A DNA stretch of 11,312 nucleotides from JAAFHN01 sp031421855. Lineage in GTDB: Bacteria; Pseudomonadota; Gammaproteobacteria; Burkholderiales; Burkholderiaceae_C. Numbering within the stretch: the stretch's first letter is position 1; every line of letters begins with the position of its first letter. The position numbers and the translations under genes were made by a program. Where the stretch lies: positions 1 through 11,312 of the forward strand of contig JANOPN010000057.1 in the NCBI GenBank assembly GCA_031421855.1. Reading direction: 5' to 3'. Below are positions 1-6,713 of the stretch, in pieces. The notes under the pieces were generated by a model. The model did not search any database and was not told the origin of the DNA. It worked only from the letters and a program-made list of their open reading frames with translations.

Positions 1-67
1 AGTTGCCTAGTCTGGTATTCCGTCGATAGCTTGGTGTCCGAATGACTATTGATCCATCCACAATTGA

Positions 68-101
68 TAGCAACGAACTCAATGAATTCCGTGACCAAGT
101 G
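68..101 (+). repeat. left arm of imperfect 34-nt inverted repeat
   Basis: This 34-nt segment starts with TAGCAA and ends with GACCAAGTG, with CAATGAATTC in the middle. It matches the reverse complement of 420-453 at 29 of 34 positions without a gap. It also resembles the core of the right-end repeats at 10885-10917 and 11185-11217. The element type is unknown; a decayed miniature element or a dispersed intergenic repeat are both possible. Confidence 0.6.
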
Positions 102-131
102 CCAAAAAAGCACTTAAAAAACCCCAAAAAC

Positions 132-173
132 CCTCTTCAGGGCTCTCTGCGCCCTCAGCGCCTCTGCGTTGAA
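132..173. repeat. dispersed GC-rich intergenic repeat (probable)
   Basis: The segment contains ctctctgcgccctcag followed directly by cgcctctgcgttgaa. From memory, sequences of this form (alternating 'ctctgcg' and 'cctc' blocks ending in 'gttgaa' or 'gttcaa') recur between genes in many proteobacterial and some other genomes and are often mis-annotated as small proteins. Only one copy is in the window, so its repeat nature rests on recognition rather than on an internal comparison. Confidence 0.4.
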
Positions 174-419
174 TGCCCCCAACCAGCAAGCAACCCCTGC
201 ATTTGCCAATCCGCAAGCACGCTTCGACGGTCGGGTCTCCCATTTCCCACTCCTTCGTTGTGTAGTCTCACATCACGCTCCATCATGTCAAACCGCCTTC
301 GTACTTTTTTACCGCCAAGATCACGCGAGTGACTGTTGAACCCGAAATTGAAAATGCAAGACGGGCGATCTGACCGTTTGGTGGCGGAGCAAAAAGCGGT
401 CTTTTTCGAGGTGAAAAGC

Positions 420-453
420 CACTTGGTCGCCGAATTCATTGGGTTTATTGCTA
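420..453 (-). repeat. right arm of imperfect 34-nt inverted repeat
   Basis: Read on the minus strand this starts TAGCAA and ends GACCAAGTG. It is the inverted partner of 68-101 (29 of 34 identical), giving a unit of about 386 bp between outer edges. Of the two arms it is slightly closer to the right-end repeat core at 10885-10917 (about 27 of 34, with a one-base gap). It lies 31 bp beyond the stop codon of the M48 protease gene. Confidence 0.6.
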
Positions 454-484
454 CTATTTTTGATGGTCCGCGATGTGATCAAGT

Positions 485-2014
485 TCACCTCGCAACTTTG
501 ACCAAGGTGCCGACCTTCGGCTCGCCACCGTTGTAAAAGCCGTTGATCAGGCGCAATTGTTGTTCGGCTAGGCTGAGGCTGGAGCCTTTGGCCAAGTCTG
601 AGAATCCGCCTTTGGGGAAGGGGGCGAGCTTGATTGCCCAAGGTTTGGCTGCGGCTTTGTCGGCTTCGCTCAACGCTCGAAACGTGGCGGTGATGTCGTT
701 GAAGCTTGGGCGGGCGCGTTGGACTGCTGCTGGGTCTTTGCCGGCGTGAATCATCAAAAAAATCACGTTGTTGGGCCCGGTCACGAGTTCCAACTCGGCG
801 GGTAGTTGTTGCCCTTGAGCGTCGCGTCGGGTGCCTGTGAAGCGGGTGGCATCTAGGCCGTTGAAGCTGGTTTTTTCGCTGCGACCTTGGTCAGCCTTGA
901 TGTAGTTGCGCAGCACTTCTTCGTGGGTTTTGCCGGCTTGGGCTGGGGCTAGGCGCACCAGGAGCGCGGCATCGCCTGCCGCACTGGCTACGACGATTTG
1001 CTCAGCTTCGTTGATGACTCGCCAGCCCTGCGGCGCGGTCAGTGCGATACCCAGGGCAGCGTGGTAGAAGTTTTGACCCCGCGTGAGCCCTTGCTCGGCG
1101 CTTTCGCCAAACGCCATGCCGTCGATCATTTGCAGGTAGCGGGTGCGGCCATCGTCTGCATATTTACCCGAGTCTTTGTATTGGGCGGCCAGTTTGGTGA
1201 TGGCGTCAAGCCGTTGGTCGTTGCTGGGGTGTGAGGCCAGCCAGCTGTTTTGCGCAGGTGCTGAGCGGCCTTGTGACTTGGCTAAATCGGCGGCGAAGCG
1301 CTCTTGGTTTTTGAGGACGTTGATGACGTCAACCATGTTGCGTGGATCGAGATCCGTGCGCACCAAGTACTCGGCACCCAAGCCGTCAGCTTGCAGCTCT
1401 TGCTCGCGCCCGTATTTCGCAACGTAGTTTGCCGCGCTAGCTTGCGACACATCGCCCACCGCGCTGCCCAAGCCGCCATAGCCTTTGCTTTGCAAGACTG
1501 CACCCAAGACGTTGCCGAGCAAGGCGACACCTTGTGCGGTTTGCGCGCGGGTGGCGCGCTGCGCTCCGTGTCGCGCGGTGACGTGACCAATTTCGTGGCC
1601 GATGACGCCGGCTAAGTCGGCTTCACTCTCCATGTAGGCCATGATGCCGCGCGTCACATACACGTAGCCGCCAGGCAGGGCAAACGCGTTGATCTCTGGG
1701 CTGTCGAGTACGGTAAATGTCCACTTGAGTTGAGCGCGTTGCGACTTGGCGGCCAAGCGCTGACCAATGCCGTCGACATAGGCTTGGAGCTTGGGGTTGT
1801 TGAGTGCGGTGTACTCCTGTAGGACCTGCTCGTGACCTTTTCGCCCCGCTTCAACCTCTTGCGACTCGCTCATCGCTGAGCGCTCGACTTCGCCCGATAC
1901 CGAGTTTTTGACTGGGGTGCCGCACGCCGTCAGCAGCGCAAGTGAGAGCGCGGCTGACAAATGTTTAACTAATCGAAAGCGAAGGCGAAGGCGGGGGCGG
2001 ATTGTTGTGTTCAT
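485..2014 (-). CDS. M48 family metalloprotease, probable lipoprotein
   Basis: A 509-residue zinc metallopeptidase of the M48 (BepA/YfgC/LoiP-like) group. Members act in the periplasm or at the outer membrane, usually in quality control of envelope proteins. The N-terminus has a basic stretch and hydrophobic segment ending in the lipobox-like LLTAC, with the predicted lipidated Cys at residue 31. Gly follows the Cys rather than Asp, which fits outer-membrane sorting. The zinc motif HEIGH is at 140-144 (catalytic Glu141), and the likely third ligand is Glu206 in REQELQAD, with Asp210 in the usual place. The C-terminal half (about 305-509) is not TPR-like as in BepA; it is a separate region ending in a segment with RLINGFYNGGEPKVG, of unknown role. 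The start is the ATG preceding the signal peptide. The gene lies 25 bp downstream of the phosphoethanolamine transferase gene on the same strand, so the two may be co-transcribed. The family call is firm; the substrate is unknown. Confidence 0.93.
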   Translation of the reverse strand: MNTTIRPRLRLRFRLVKHLSAALSLALLTACGTPVKNSVSGEVERSAMSESQEVEAGRKGHEQVLQEYTALNNPKLQAYVDGIGQRLAAKSQRAQLKWTFTVLDSPEINAFALPGGYVYVTRGIMAYMESEADLAGVIGHEIGHVTARHGAQRATRAQTAQGVALLGNVLGAVLQSKGYGGLGSAVGDVSQASAANYVAKYGREQELQADGLGAEYLVRTDLDPRNMVDVINVLKNQERFAADLAKSQGRSAPAQNSWLASHPSNDQRLDAITKLAAQYKDSGKYADDGRTRYLQMIDGMAFGESAEQGLTRGQNFYHAALGIALTAPQGWRVINEAEQIVVASAAGDAALLVRLAPAQAGKTHEEVLRNYIKADQGRSEKTSFNGLDATRFTGTRRDAQGQQLPAELELVTGPNNVIFLMIHAGKDPAAVQRARPSFNDITATFRALSEADKAAAKPWAIKLAPFPKGGFSDLAKGSSLSLAEQQLRLINGFYNGGEPKVGTLVKVAR

Positions 2015-2039
2015 GGTTGCTCAGTGGCTGCTTGGGGCT

Positions 2040-3695
2040 TCAACGACAGGACAAAAACGCATCGAGTGCCGGCTGGTACTCGGTGGCGGTGGTGTCCATC
2101 AACCCCATGACCGTGTGGAAATAGTGGTCGTGCGTCAACGTGTCTTTGGATTTTGCGCTCACGCAATCGCGTTTGAGTTGCAATTGGTCCGAGAAAGCGG
2201 TCGACCACCAGGTGATCATGGGTACGTGCTTTTGGGTGTCGGGTGCCACGGCATAGGGCAGGCCGTGGAGGTACAGGTTGTTTTCGCCAAGCGACTCGCC
2301 ATGGTCAGAGACGTAGAGCATGGCGGGGGCGGACGTGGCGGACTGGTTTTTTAGCCAATTGACGGCGCTTGCCAGCAAATGGTCGGTGTATCTGATCGTG
2401 TTGTCGTAGCTGTTGACGACTTGCTCGCGGCCACATTGCTGCAGGTTGCTGGTCAAACACTCGGGCTTGAAATGGCGAAACTCGTCTGGCACACGCTTAA
2501 AGTATGCAGGGCCATGGCTGCCCATTTGGTGCATCACAACGACAGTGCCCTTTGCGCGGCGTGCGGGGTCGAGTTTTGCCAGCTCTGAGTCCAGCACAGC
2601 CAGCATCACCGTGTCCAGGCACTCACCTGAGTTGCAATGCGGGGGCAAATTCAAGTCCGAGGTTTGTACCGTGGGCAGGCCGTTGCAAACGCCTTTGCAG
2701 CCTGACTGATTGTCAACCCACAGCACCGCAAACCCAGCGCGATGCAACACATGCAAGAGCGATTCGTGCTCACGCTCGCGGTTGTTCCATGCCACGCGGC
2801 CCAAGTGCGAGAACATACAAGGCAAGGAAACGGCGGTGTTGGTGCCGCATGAACGCACCTCTTTGAAGCTGGTGATCTCGTTGGCAAGCTTCGCAAGCTC
2901 GGGGTTGGTGTCGCGGCCATAGCCGTTGATGGAGAAGTGATCGGCGCGCGCGGTTTCGCCTACCACCAAGAGCAGCAACGGCGGTTTGGGTGCACCGCTC
3001 CAGCGCGGGCCAAGCTTGGCGTTCACGCCAATCGGGTGCTGTTTGTTGTCGCGTTCGGTTCGTCCGACCCCAATGTCAACCATGGCCACCACGGTGTTGA
3101 GCGGGTTGATGAGGTAGCGCACATGTTTGTGGTTGCGCATGAGCGAGGCGAAGTCTTGAAACACCGGCCACAGTGCCAAAACCATGACGACAACGCCAAG
3201 GGCTGACGCGCCCAGATTGAGCAGGCTTTGTCGCCGCAAATTCACGGTTTTGATGGGTTGCAGGGCCAGCCAGGCAATTGGCAGGCCTGCAATCACCAGC
3301 AGGGTTGCGACCATTCGCCAATTAAGCAAGTCACGAACCTCGCGGGGGTCGGTTTGCAACACGTTGGTGATCATCGATGTGTCTATGACCACGCGGTAGC
3401 TGAGCATGAAATGCGCAGCCGCCGCTGTCGCGACTAAAAACACCATGCTCGCCCAGCGAACTACGCTTGCCCAAGCGAACAAGGTGAGCAGGATGAACTG
3501 CGCCGCCGCGATGAATGTCGCAAAACAAACGCCAAGCGCCAAACCTCGCCATCCGGTAAAGCCGTCCAAATGCCGAAAAATCTCTACCCAAAGCGCGACA
3601 TTGCCAACCGTGGCGATCCACAAACTGACCAGCGCCGCGATCTGCAACGGCGTTCGTGGACGTGAGAAAAATGCAACAAACAGGGGGGTCTTCAT
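2040..3695 (-). CDS. eptA: phosphoethanolamine transferase, EptA/MCR-like
   Basis: A 551-residue inner-membrane enzyme that transfers phosphoethanolamine from phosphatidylethanolamine, in the best-known members to lipid A. Such modification lowers the negative surface charge and can reduce polymyxin binding. The N-terminal part (about 15-180) is hydrophobic with around five membrane segments; the rest is the periplasmic sulfatase-fold domain. By motif comparison with MCR-1, the metal site is Glu247 (GETARAD), Thr287 (nucleophile, in CGTNTAVSLPC), Asp464 and His465 (SDHGES), and the substrate-side histidines are His394 (GSHGPAY) and His477. Cys283 and Cys293 flank the nucleophile as in the family's disulfide, with further Cys pairs at 333/337, 354/359 and 413/421. 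All key residues are present, so the enzyme should be active. It is divergent from trhO, with 89 bp between the start codons. The acceptor could be another glycan, since paralogues such as EptB, OpgE and CptA share the fold, so the symbol is tentative. Confidence 0.93.
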   Translation of the reverse strand: MKTPLFVAFFSRPRTPLQIAALVSLWIATVGNVALWVEIFRHLDGFTGWRGLALGVCFATFIAAAQFILLTLFAWASVVRWASMVFLVATAAAAHFMLSYRVVIDTSMITNVLQTDPREVRDLLNWRMVATLLVIAGLPIAWLALQPIKTVNLRRQSLLNLGASALGVVVMVLALWPVFQDFASLMRNHKHVRYLINPLNTVVAMVDIGVGRTERDNKQHPIGVNAKLGPRWSGAPKPPLLLLVVGETARADHFSINGYGRDTNPELAKLANEITSFKEVRSCGTNTAVSLPCMFSHLGRVAWNNREREHESLLHVLHRAGFAVLWVDNQSGCKGVCNGLPTVQTSDLNLPPHCNSGECLDTVMLAVLDSELAKLDPARRAKGTVVVMHQMGSHGPAYFKRVPDEFRHFKPECLTSNLQQCGREQVVNSYDNTIRYTDHLLASAVNWLKNQSATSAPAMLYVSDHGESLGENNLYLHGLPYAVAPDTQKHVPMITWWSTAFSDQLQLKRDCVSAKSKDTLTHDHYFHTVMGLMDTTATEYQPALDAFLSCR

Positions 3696-3784
3696 AGGCC
3701 GCGATTATCCTTGCCCGTAACGTGGGTTCGTTGCGTTTGCCGGCCTTGGCGGTCACTGCCTTCGCTTGCTGCGAAAATGACGGT
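3696..3784. promoter_or_regulatory. divergent intergenic region eptA/trhO
   Basis: This 89-bp gap separates two divergent start codons and must hold the promoter for at least one side. On the minus strand a GATAAT that could serve as a -10 box lies close to the eptA start, but no convincing -35 box is placed correctly. On the plus strand TTCGC-TTGCT-GCGAA (3761-3775) can form a 5-bp hairpin nine bases before the chosen trhO ATG. No strong Shine-Dalgarno sequence precedes trhO. These motifs are weak and could be chance. Confidence 0.35.
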
Positions 3785-4600
3785 ATGACTGCATCGCCAT
3801 CCATTTCTTGGTACCACACCGCTTTTTATAAGTTCGTCGCCGTGAACGATGTTGGGTGCACGACCGCTTTGTTCGAGGAGATTACGCAAGGCTTGCTGGG
3901 CAGCATCTTGGTCGCGCCTGAAGGCATCAATGGCATGGTGGCTGGGTCAGCTTCGCAGTTGGATGGTTTTTGCCATGCTTTGGAGGCTGACCCGCGTTTC
4001 GATGGCGTCTTTACCGGCATCGTGCACAAACGCACCGCGTGCAGTGCCGCGCCATTCGCTCGGATGAAGATTCGCCCAAAAAAGGAAATCGTGCCGTTGG
4101 GGCTGCCCGATGTGGATGCCAGCGCGAGAACGGGCATCAACCTCGACCCTCAAGCCTGGCGCGAATTCATTGCGCGCGACGATGTGGTGGTCATCGATAA
4201 CCGCAACAGTTTTGAGTACAAACTGGGCGCTTTTGAGGGTGCGATTGACCCGCAAGTCGACAATTTTCGTGATTTCTCGGCTTGGTTTGACGCTCGGCTG
4301 CCCGATTGGCAAGCAGCAGGTAAATCGGTTGCGATGTATTGCACAGGCGGCATCCGCTGCGAGAAGACAACTTCTTGGCTTGCGGGTCGTGGCATCACCG
4401 CCTATCAGCTAGAAGGCGGGATCCTGAACTACTTTCAAGCGCTGCCCGATGCGGACAAAGACTTCAAAGGCGAGTGTTTTGTGTTCGACCGGCGGGTTTC
4501 GCTAGACACCCAGTTGCAAGAAACCCAAACCAGCCTGGAAGACGTGGCGCGGCTAGACGACACTGGCCATGCGCTTTGGTTGCCTAAAAAGCGCGACTGA
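3785..4600 (+). CDS. trhO: tRNA uridine(34) hydroxylase TrhO (rhodanese family)
   Basis: A 271-residue protein of the YceA/TrhO family, which hydroxylates uridine at position 34 of certain tRNAs as a prephenate-independent step towards 5-oxyacetyluridine. Domain order is typical: an N-terminal acylphosphatase-like region (about 1-95, with a 'GILVAPEGING'-like stretch, here SILVAPEGINGMVAGS), then a rhodanese domain (about 115-225). The active-site motif CTGGIRCEK gives the conserved Cys186, with Cys192 also conserved. The protein is shorter than the E. coli one (about 350 residues) because the C-terminal extension is missing, a common short form. I chose ATG 3785 because the alternative start at 3722 adds 21 residues unlike the family, whereas homologues begin just before the FYKFV-type strand. 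It heads a tight cluster with the pseudouridine synthase (9-bp gap), so both uridine-modifying enzymes are probably made from one transcript. Confidence 0.92.
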   Translation: MTASPSISWYHTAFYKFVAVNDVGCTTALFEEITQGLLGSILVAPEGINGMVAGSASQLDGFCHALEADPRFDGVFTGIVHKRTACSAAPFARMKIRPKKEIVPLGLPDVDASARTGINLDPQAWREFIARDDVVVIDNRNSFEYKLGAFEGAIDPQVDNFRDFSAWFDARLPDWQAAGKSVAMYCTGGIRCEKTTSWLAGRGITAYQLEGGILNYFQALPDADKDFKGECFVFDRRVSLDTQLQETQTSLEDVARLDDTGHALWLPKKRD

Positions 4601-4609
4601 ACGTCTGCC

Positions 4610-5512
4610 GTGCCGGTTGTGATTCGCCCAAGCCGCGTGCATTGCCCGCCGGGGCCGTGGCCAACGGCGCTGGCGTTTTTGGTAGAGCGCTTTCCGCAGC
4701 AAAGTGCAGAGGTTTGGGCTGAGCGCGTGCAAACGGGCAAGGTAGTGGGCGACGCGGGCGAGGTCATTACTGGCGCATCGCCTCACCAACCGCATCGCAT
4801 GTTGTTCTACACCCGAGATGTGCCCGATGAAGTTGATCACGGCTGGCGCGAGCAAGTTTTGTTTGTTGACGACCACATCGTCGTCGCAGACAAGCCGCAT
4901 GGCATGCCCGTCACCCCCGGTGGCTTGGTGTTGCAGGGGTGTTTGCTGGTGCGCTTGCAAAACGCGCTTCGTGGCCAAATGGATGTCCAGCAACTGCAGC
5001 CGCTGCACCGAATCGACGGCGCCACCGCTGGGCTGGTGGTGTTTGGGGTGAGGGTCGATGAGCGTGCGGCTTATCACGGCTTGTTCGCCAACCGGGCGGT
5101 TCACAAGCGCTATTTGGCGTTGGCGGCGGCGACTGATGCGCAAGTGCAAGCGGTTGTGCCCACGCGCGAGACCCGAATTGAGCCCGATCCCGTGCACTTC
5201 ATGCGGATGCGCGAAGTGGATGGTCGGCCCAACGCGACAACGCATTTTGAGGTTTTGTCGCATCGCAACGGTATCGCTCGATTGGCCCTAACCCCTGTGA
5301 CTGGCAAACGGCATCAGCTTCGCGTTCATATGGCGGCAATCGGTATGCCACTGTTGCACGACAGGATTTACCCCGACATGCTGCCACCGAGCGACGCTGG
5401 GGTGGCCGTTGCACCCATGCAATTGCTGGCCTCTGAGCTGGGCTTCGCTGACCCGATCACCGGACAGAAGCGCTCGTTCACCAGCAAGTTTGAGCTGCTT
5501 CAGCGAAAATAA
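4610..5512 (+). CDS. RluA-family pseudouridine synthase
   Basis: A 300-residue enzyme that isomerises uridine to pseudouridine in rRNA or tRNA. The catalytic signature is PLHRIDGATAGLVVFG, with the nucleophilic Asp136 in HRID (133-136); the usual form is HRLDRxTSGL, so the motif departs from consensus at several neighbouring positions. The family's DKPHGMPVTPGG stretch is at about 94-105, and RHQLRVHM-type residues (KRHQLRVHMAAIG) near 233-245 match the RluA C-terminal motif. There is no S4 domain; instead a 75-residue N-terminal segment precedes the catalytic domain. The start is GTG at 4610, nine bases after the trhO stop; the next in-frame ATG (residue 64) would remove most of the N-terminal segment. 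It ends four bases before frnE. The RNA target (RluA, RluC or TruC class) cannot be assigned from the motif alone. Confidence 0.9.
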   Translation: MPVVIRPSRVHCPPGPWPTALAFLVERFPQQSAEVWAERVQTGKVVGDAGEVITGASPHQPHRMLFYTRDVPDEVDHGWREQVLFVDDHIVVADKPHGMPVTPGGLVLQGCLLVRLQNALRGQMDVQQLQPLHRIDGATAGLVVFGVRVDERAAYHGLFANRAVHKRYLALAAATDAQVQAVVPTRETRIEPDPVHFMRMREVDGRPNATTHFEVLSHRNGIARLALTPVTGKRHQLRVHMAAIGMPLLHDRIYPDMLPPSDAGVAVAPMQLLASELGFADPITGQKRSFTSKFELLQRK

Positions 5513-5516
5513 CGGC

Positions 5517-6167
5517 ATGGAAAAAACACTCGAAATTGATTTTGTCTCGGACGTCGCTTGCCCTTGGTGCGCAGTCGGTTTGGCCTCATTCGAGCAGGCT
5601 TTGGCAGAAGTTGCACCCGATGTGAAGGTCAATTTGCGATTTCAGCCGTTTGAGCTCAACCCGGCCATGCCGCCCGAGGGGCAAGATGCAGCCGAGCATT
5701 TGTCGGCCAAATACGGCATGAACGCCGATCAACTCATCGAAGGCCGCGAGCGCATTCGTCAACGCGGTGCAGAGCTTGGTTTTGAATTTGGACTGGTCCG
5801 CAAGCGGGTGTGGAACACCTTCAACGCGCATCGACTGCTGCACTGGGCAGGCACGATTTCGGCCGACCACCAATTGGCGTTGAAACGCGAGATTCTAAAA
5901 AGTTATCACGGCCAAGGCGAAAACCCCGGTGACGTGGCCGTGCTCACGCAGGCCGCCACCCGCGCAGGGCTAGACGCCGCGCTTGCTCAAGCCATGTTAA
6001 CCACCGATGAGTTCAGCGCCGAGGTGCGCGAGGCCGAGAAGTTTTGGCAACAAATGGGCATCAACTCGGTGCCGGCAGTTGTTATCAACCGCAAACACTT
6101 GGTCTCGGGCGGTCAACCGCCTGAGGTGTTTGCCAACGCTTTGCGACAGGTTGCTTCAACGGCCTGA
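5517..6167 (+). CDS. DsbA family oxidoreductase, FrnE-like
   Basis: A 216-residue thioredoxin-fold protein of the FrnE/DsbA_FrnE group, related to 2-hydroxychromene-2-carboxylate isomerases. Members are cytoplasmic (no signal peptide is seen here) and act as thiol-disulfide oxidoreductases or isomerases. The active site is CPWC at residues 15-18 in DVACPWCAVG, an alpha-helical insertion follows (about 60-165), and the cis-proline loop is NSVPAVVIN (Pro187). The start at 5517 matches the family's N-terminus; an upstream in-frame ATG at 5409 lies inside the pseudouridine synthase gene and would add 36 unrelated residues. It is only four bases after the preceding stop codon, so translation is probably coupled. 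Its stop faces the toxin gene's stop with one base between. The substrate is unknown. Confidence 0.92.
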   Translation: MEKTLEIDFVSDVACPWCAVGLASFEQALAEVAPDVKVNLRFQPFELNPAMPPEGQDAAEHLSAKYGMNADQLIEGRERIRQRGAELGFEFGLVRKRVWNTFNAHRLLHWAGTISADHQLALKREILKSYHGQGENPGDVAVLTQAATRAGLDAALAQAMLTTDEFSAEVREAEKFWQQMGINSVPAVVINRKHLVSGGQPPEVFANALRQVASTA

Positions 6168-6180
6168 TTCAGTCGAGGCC
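6161..6180. terminator. possible hairpin at convergent stop codons
   Basis: GGCCT (6161-6165) and AGGCC (6176-6180) are perfect inverted arms around a 10-base loop, and GA/TC can extend the stem past one bulged G. It covers the stop codons of both frnE and the toxin gene. There is no T-run on either side, so it is not a standard rho-independent terminator; it may protect the 3' ends or be chance. Confidence 0.3.
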
Positions 6181-6492
6181 CAGTTGCAGCCGCACGACGA
6201 CGTCAACGGCACTCAACTCAGCTTGGCTGAGTGTGGCAATCACTTGTTTCAGTCGACTTTTGTCAGCGGTCATGATCTGATCAGCCATGACCTTGCTGAG
6301 CTGACCCTTCACCGCGACAACCGTTTCACTCGGGTAAATCCTGTCGATGTTGCTCGACAGTGGCACGACTTGAACTCGAGCCAGGTGTCGGTTCGAGGTG
6401 TTGTTGCTGAGGATGACGGCAGGGCGGGTTTTGCGGATTTCGCTGCCCACTGCGGGGTCGAATTCGACCCACCAGACTTCGCTGCGATTCAT
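6169..6492 (-). CDS. MazF/PemK-type toxin, endoribonuclease
   Basis: A 107-residue protein of the MazF (PemK) family, sequence-specific mRNA interferases held in check by a partner antitoxin. The N-terminus RSEVWWVEFDPAVGSEIRKT is the classic fold entry, followed by RPAVILSNN with Arg23 in the place of the catalytic Arg. The conserved Thr of the second motif appears as Ser46 in VVPLSSNIDRIYP, a conservative change. The C-terminal RLQLGLD is also typical. The length is normal (about 105-120). Its ATG overlaps the antitoxin stop by four bases (ATGA), the usual arrangement for translational coupling. The cleavage sequence cannot be predicted from this. Confidence 0.9.
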   Translation of the reverse strand: MNRSEVWWVEFDPAVGSEIRKTRPAVILSNNTSNRHLARVQVVPLSSNIDRIYPSETVVAVKGQLSKVMADQIMTADKSRLKQVIATLSQAELSAVDVVVRLQLGLD

Positions 6493-6713
6493 GCCCTGAC
6501 ATCGCGACTTAACGCGTCAACCCAAGCTTGCGCCTCAATCTCTCGCTCGATGTCGGACGCCATTGCGCGGTAACCTGCATCTAGGGATTCGGTTTTGACG
6601 ACGTGGGGGCGAGCCAAACTCTCTAAGAATTGGCTGATCTTGCCGCGTCCGATGACCCGATGCAAACCAACGTAGACCGCTTCGTCAATGGTGATGGTCA
6701 TCTTTTTCTGCAT
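6489..6713 (-). CDS. ribbon-helix-helix antitoxin of MazEF-type pair
   Basis: A 74-residue protein directly upstream of, and overlapping, the MazF-type toxin. The N-terminal part (MTITIDEAVYVGLHRVIG, RGKISQFLESL) has the strand-helix-helix pattern of RHH DNA-binding antitoxins, which dimerise, bind their own promoter and repress it. The C-terminal part (about 42-74, with LDAGYRAMASDIEREIEA) matches the tail seen in antitoxins paired with MazF and should wrap the toxin. The start at 6713 is supported by an AGGA Shine-Dalgarno (plus-strand 6720-6723) six bases upstream; Met5 is a possible alternative. It begins 29 bp after the FKBP stop on the same strand, leaving little space for a private promoter. 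Confidence 0.85.
   Translation of the reverse strand: MQKKMTITIDEAVYVGLHRVIGRGKISQFLESLARPHVVKTESLDAGYRAMASDIEREIEAQAWVDALSRDVRA

Larger units (their letters stand above)
1..484. other. gene-free left end with repeats
   Basis: No reading frame here looks like a real gene. The short open frames at 42-332 (plus), 336-536 (plus) and 155-439 (minus) overlap one another, have low-complexity or repeat-derived translations and match no family I know. The stretch contains an imperfect inverted repeat (arms 68-101 and 420-453), a GC-rich dispersed-repeat-like stretch (about 132-173), and small hairpins at 97-115 and 391-406. It lies downstream of the M48 protease gene, so it may include that gene's 3' untranslated region, but I see no strong rho-independent terminator. 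Confidence 0.6.

Noticed and set aside
97..115. AAGTGC-CAAAAAA-GCACTT hairpin as a terminator
   Set aside because: On the plus strand it is followed by A-rich and not T-rich sequence, on the minus strand no T-run follows, and no gene ends nearby in the right direction.
42..332. Open frame for a 96-aa protein on the plus strand
   Set aside because: It spans the inverted-repeat arm and the dispersed-repeat-like block, its translation has no domain-like pattern, and it overlaps an equally poor frame on the other strand.
391..406. AAAAAG-CGGT-CTTTTT hairpin as a terminator for the M48 gene
   Set aside because: The stem is almost all A-T pairs and too weak, and it lies nearly 80 bases after the stop codon; it may be chance.
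1908..2354. 148-aa plus-strand open frame
   Set aside because: It lies antisense across the 5' end of the M48 gene and the 3' end of eptA, both firmly identified; long shadow frames are expected in high-GC DNA.
3722..3784. Upstream ATG at 3722 as the trhO start
   Set aside because: It would add 21 residues rich in Ala/Leu/Cys with no family counterpart; the ATG at 3785 gives the normal N-terminus.
5409..5516. Upstream ATG at 5409 as the start of the FrnE-like protein
   Set aside because: It lies inside the pseudouridine synthase gene in another frame and adds 36 residues not seen in the family; ATG 5517 begins directly before the first strand.
6007..6573. 188-aa plus-strand open frame
   Set aside because: It overlaps the frnE 3' end and is antisense to the toxin-antitoxin pair, whose families are clearly recognisable.
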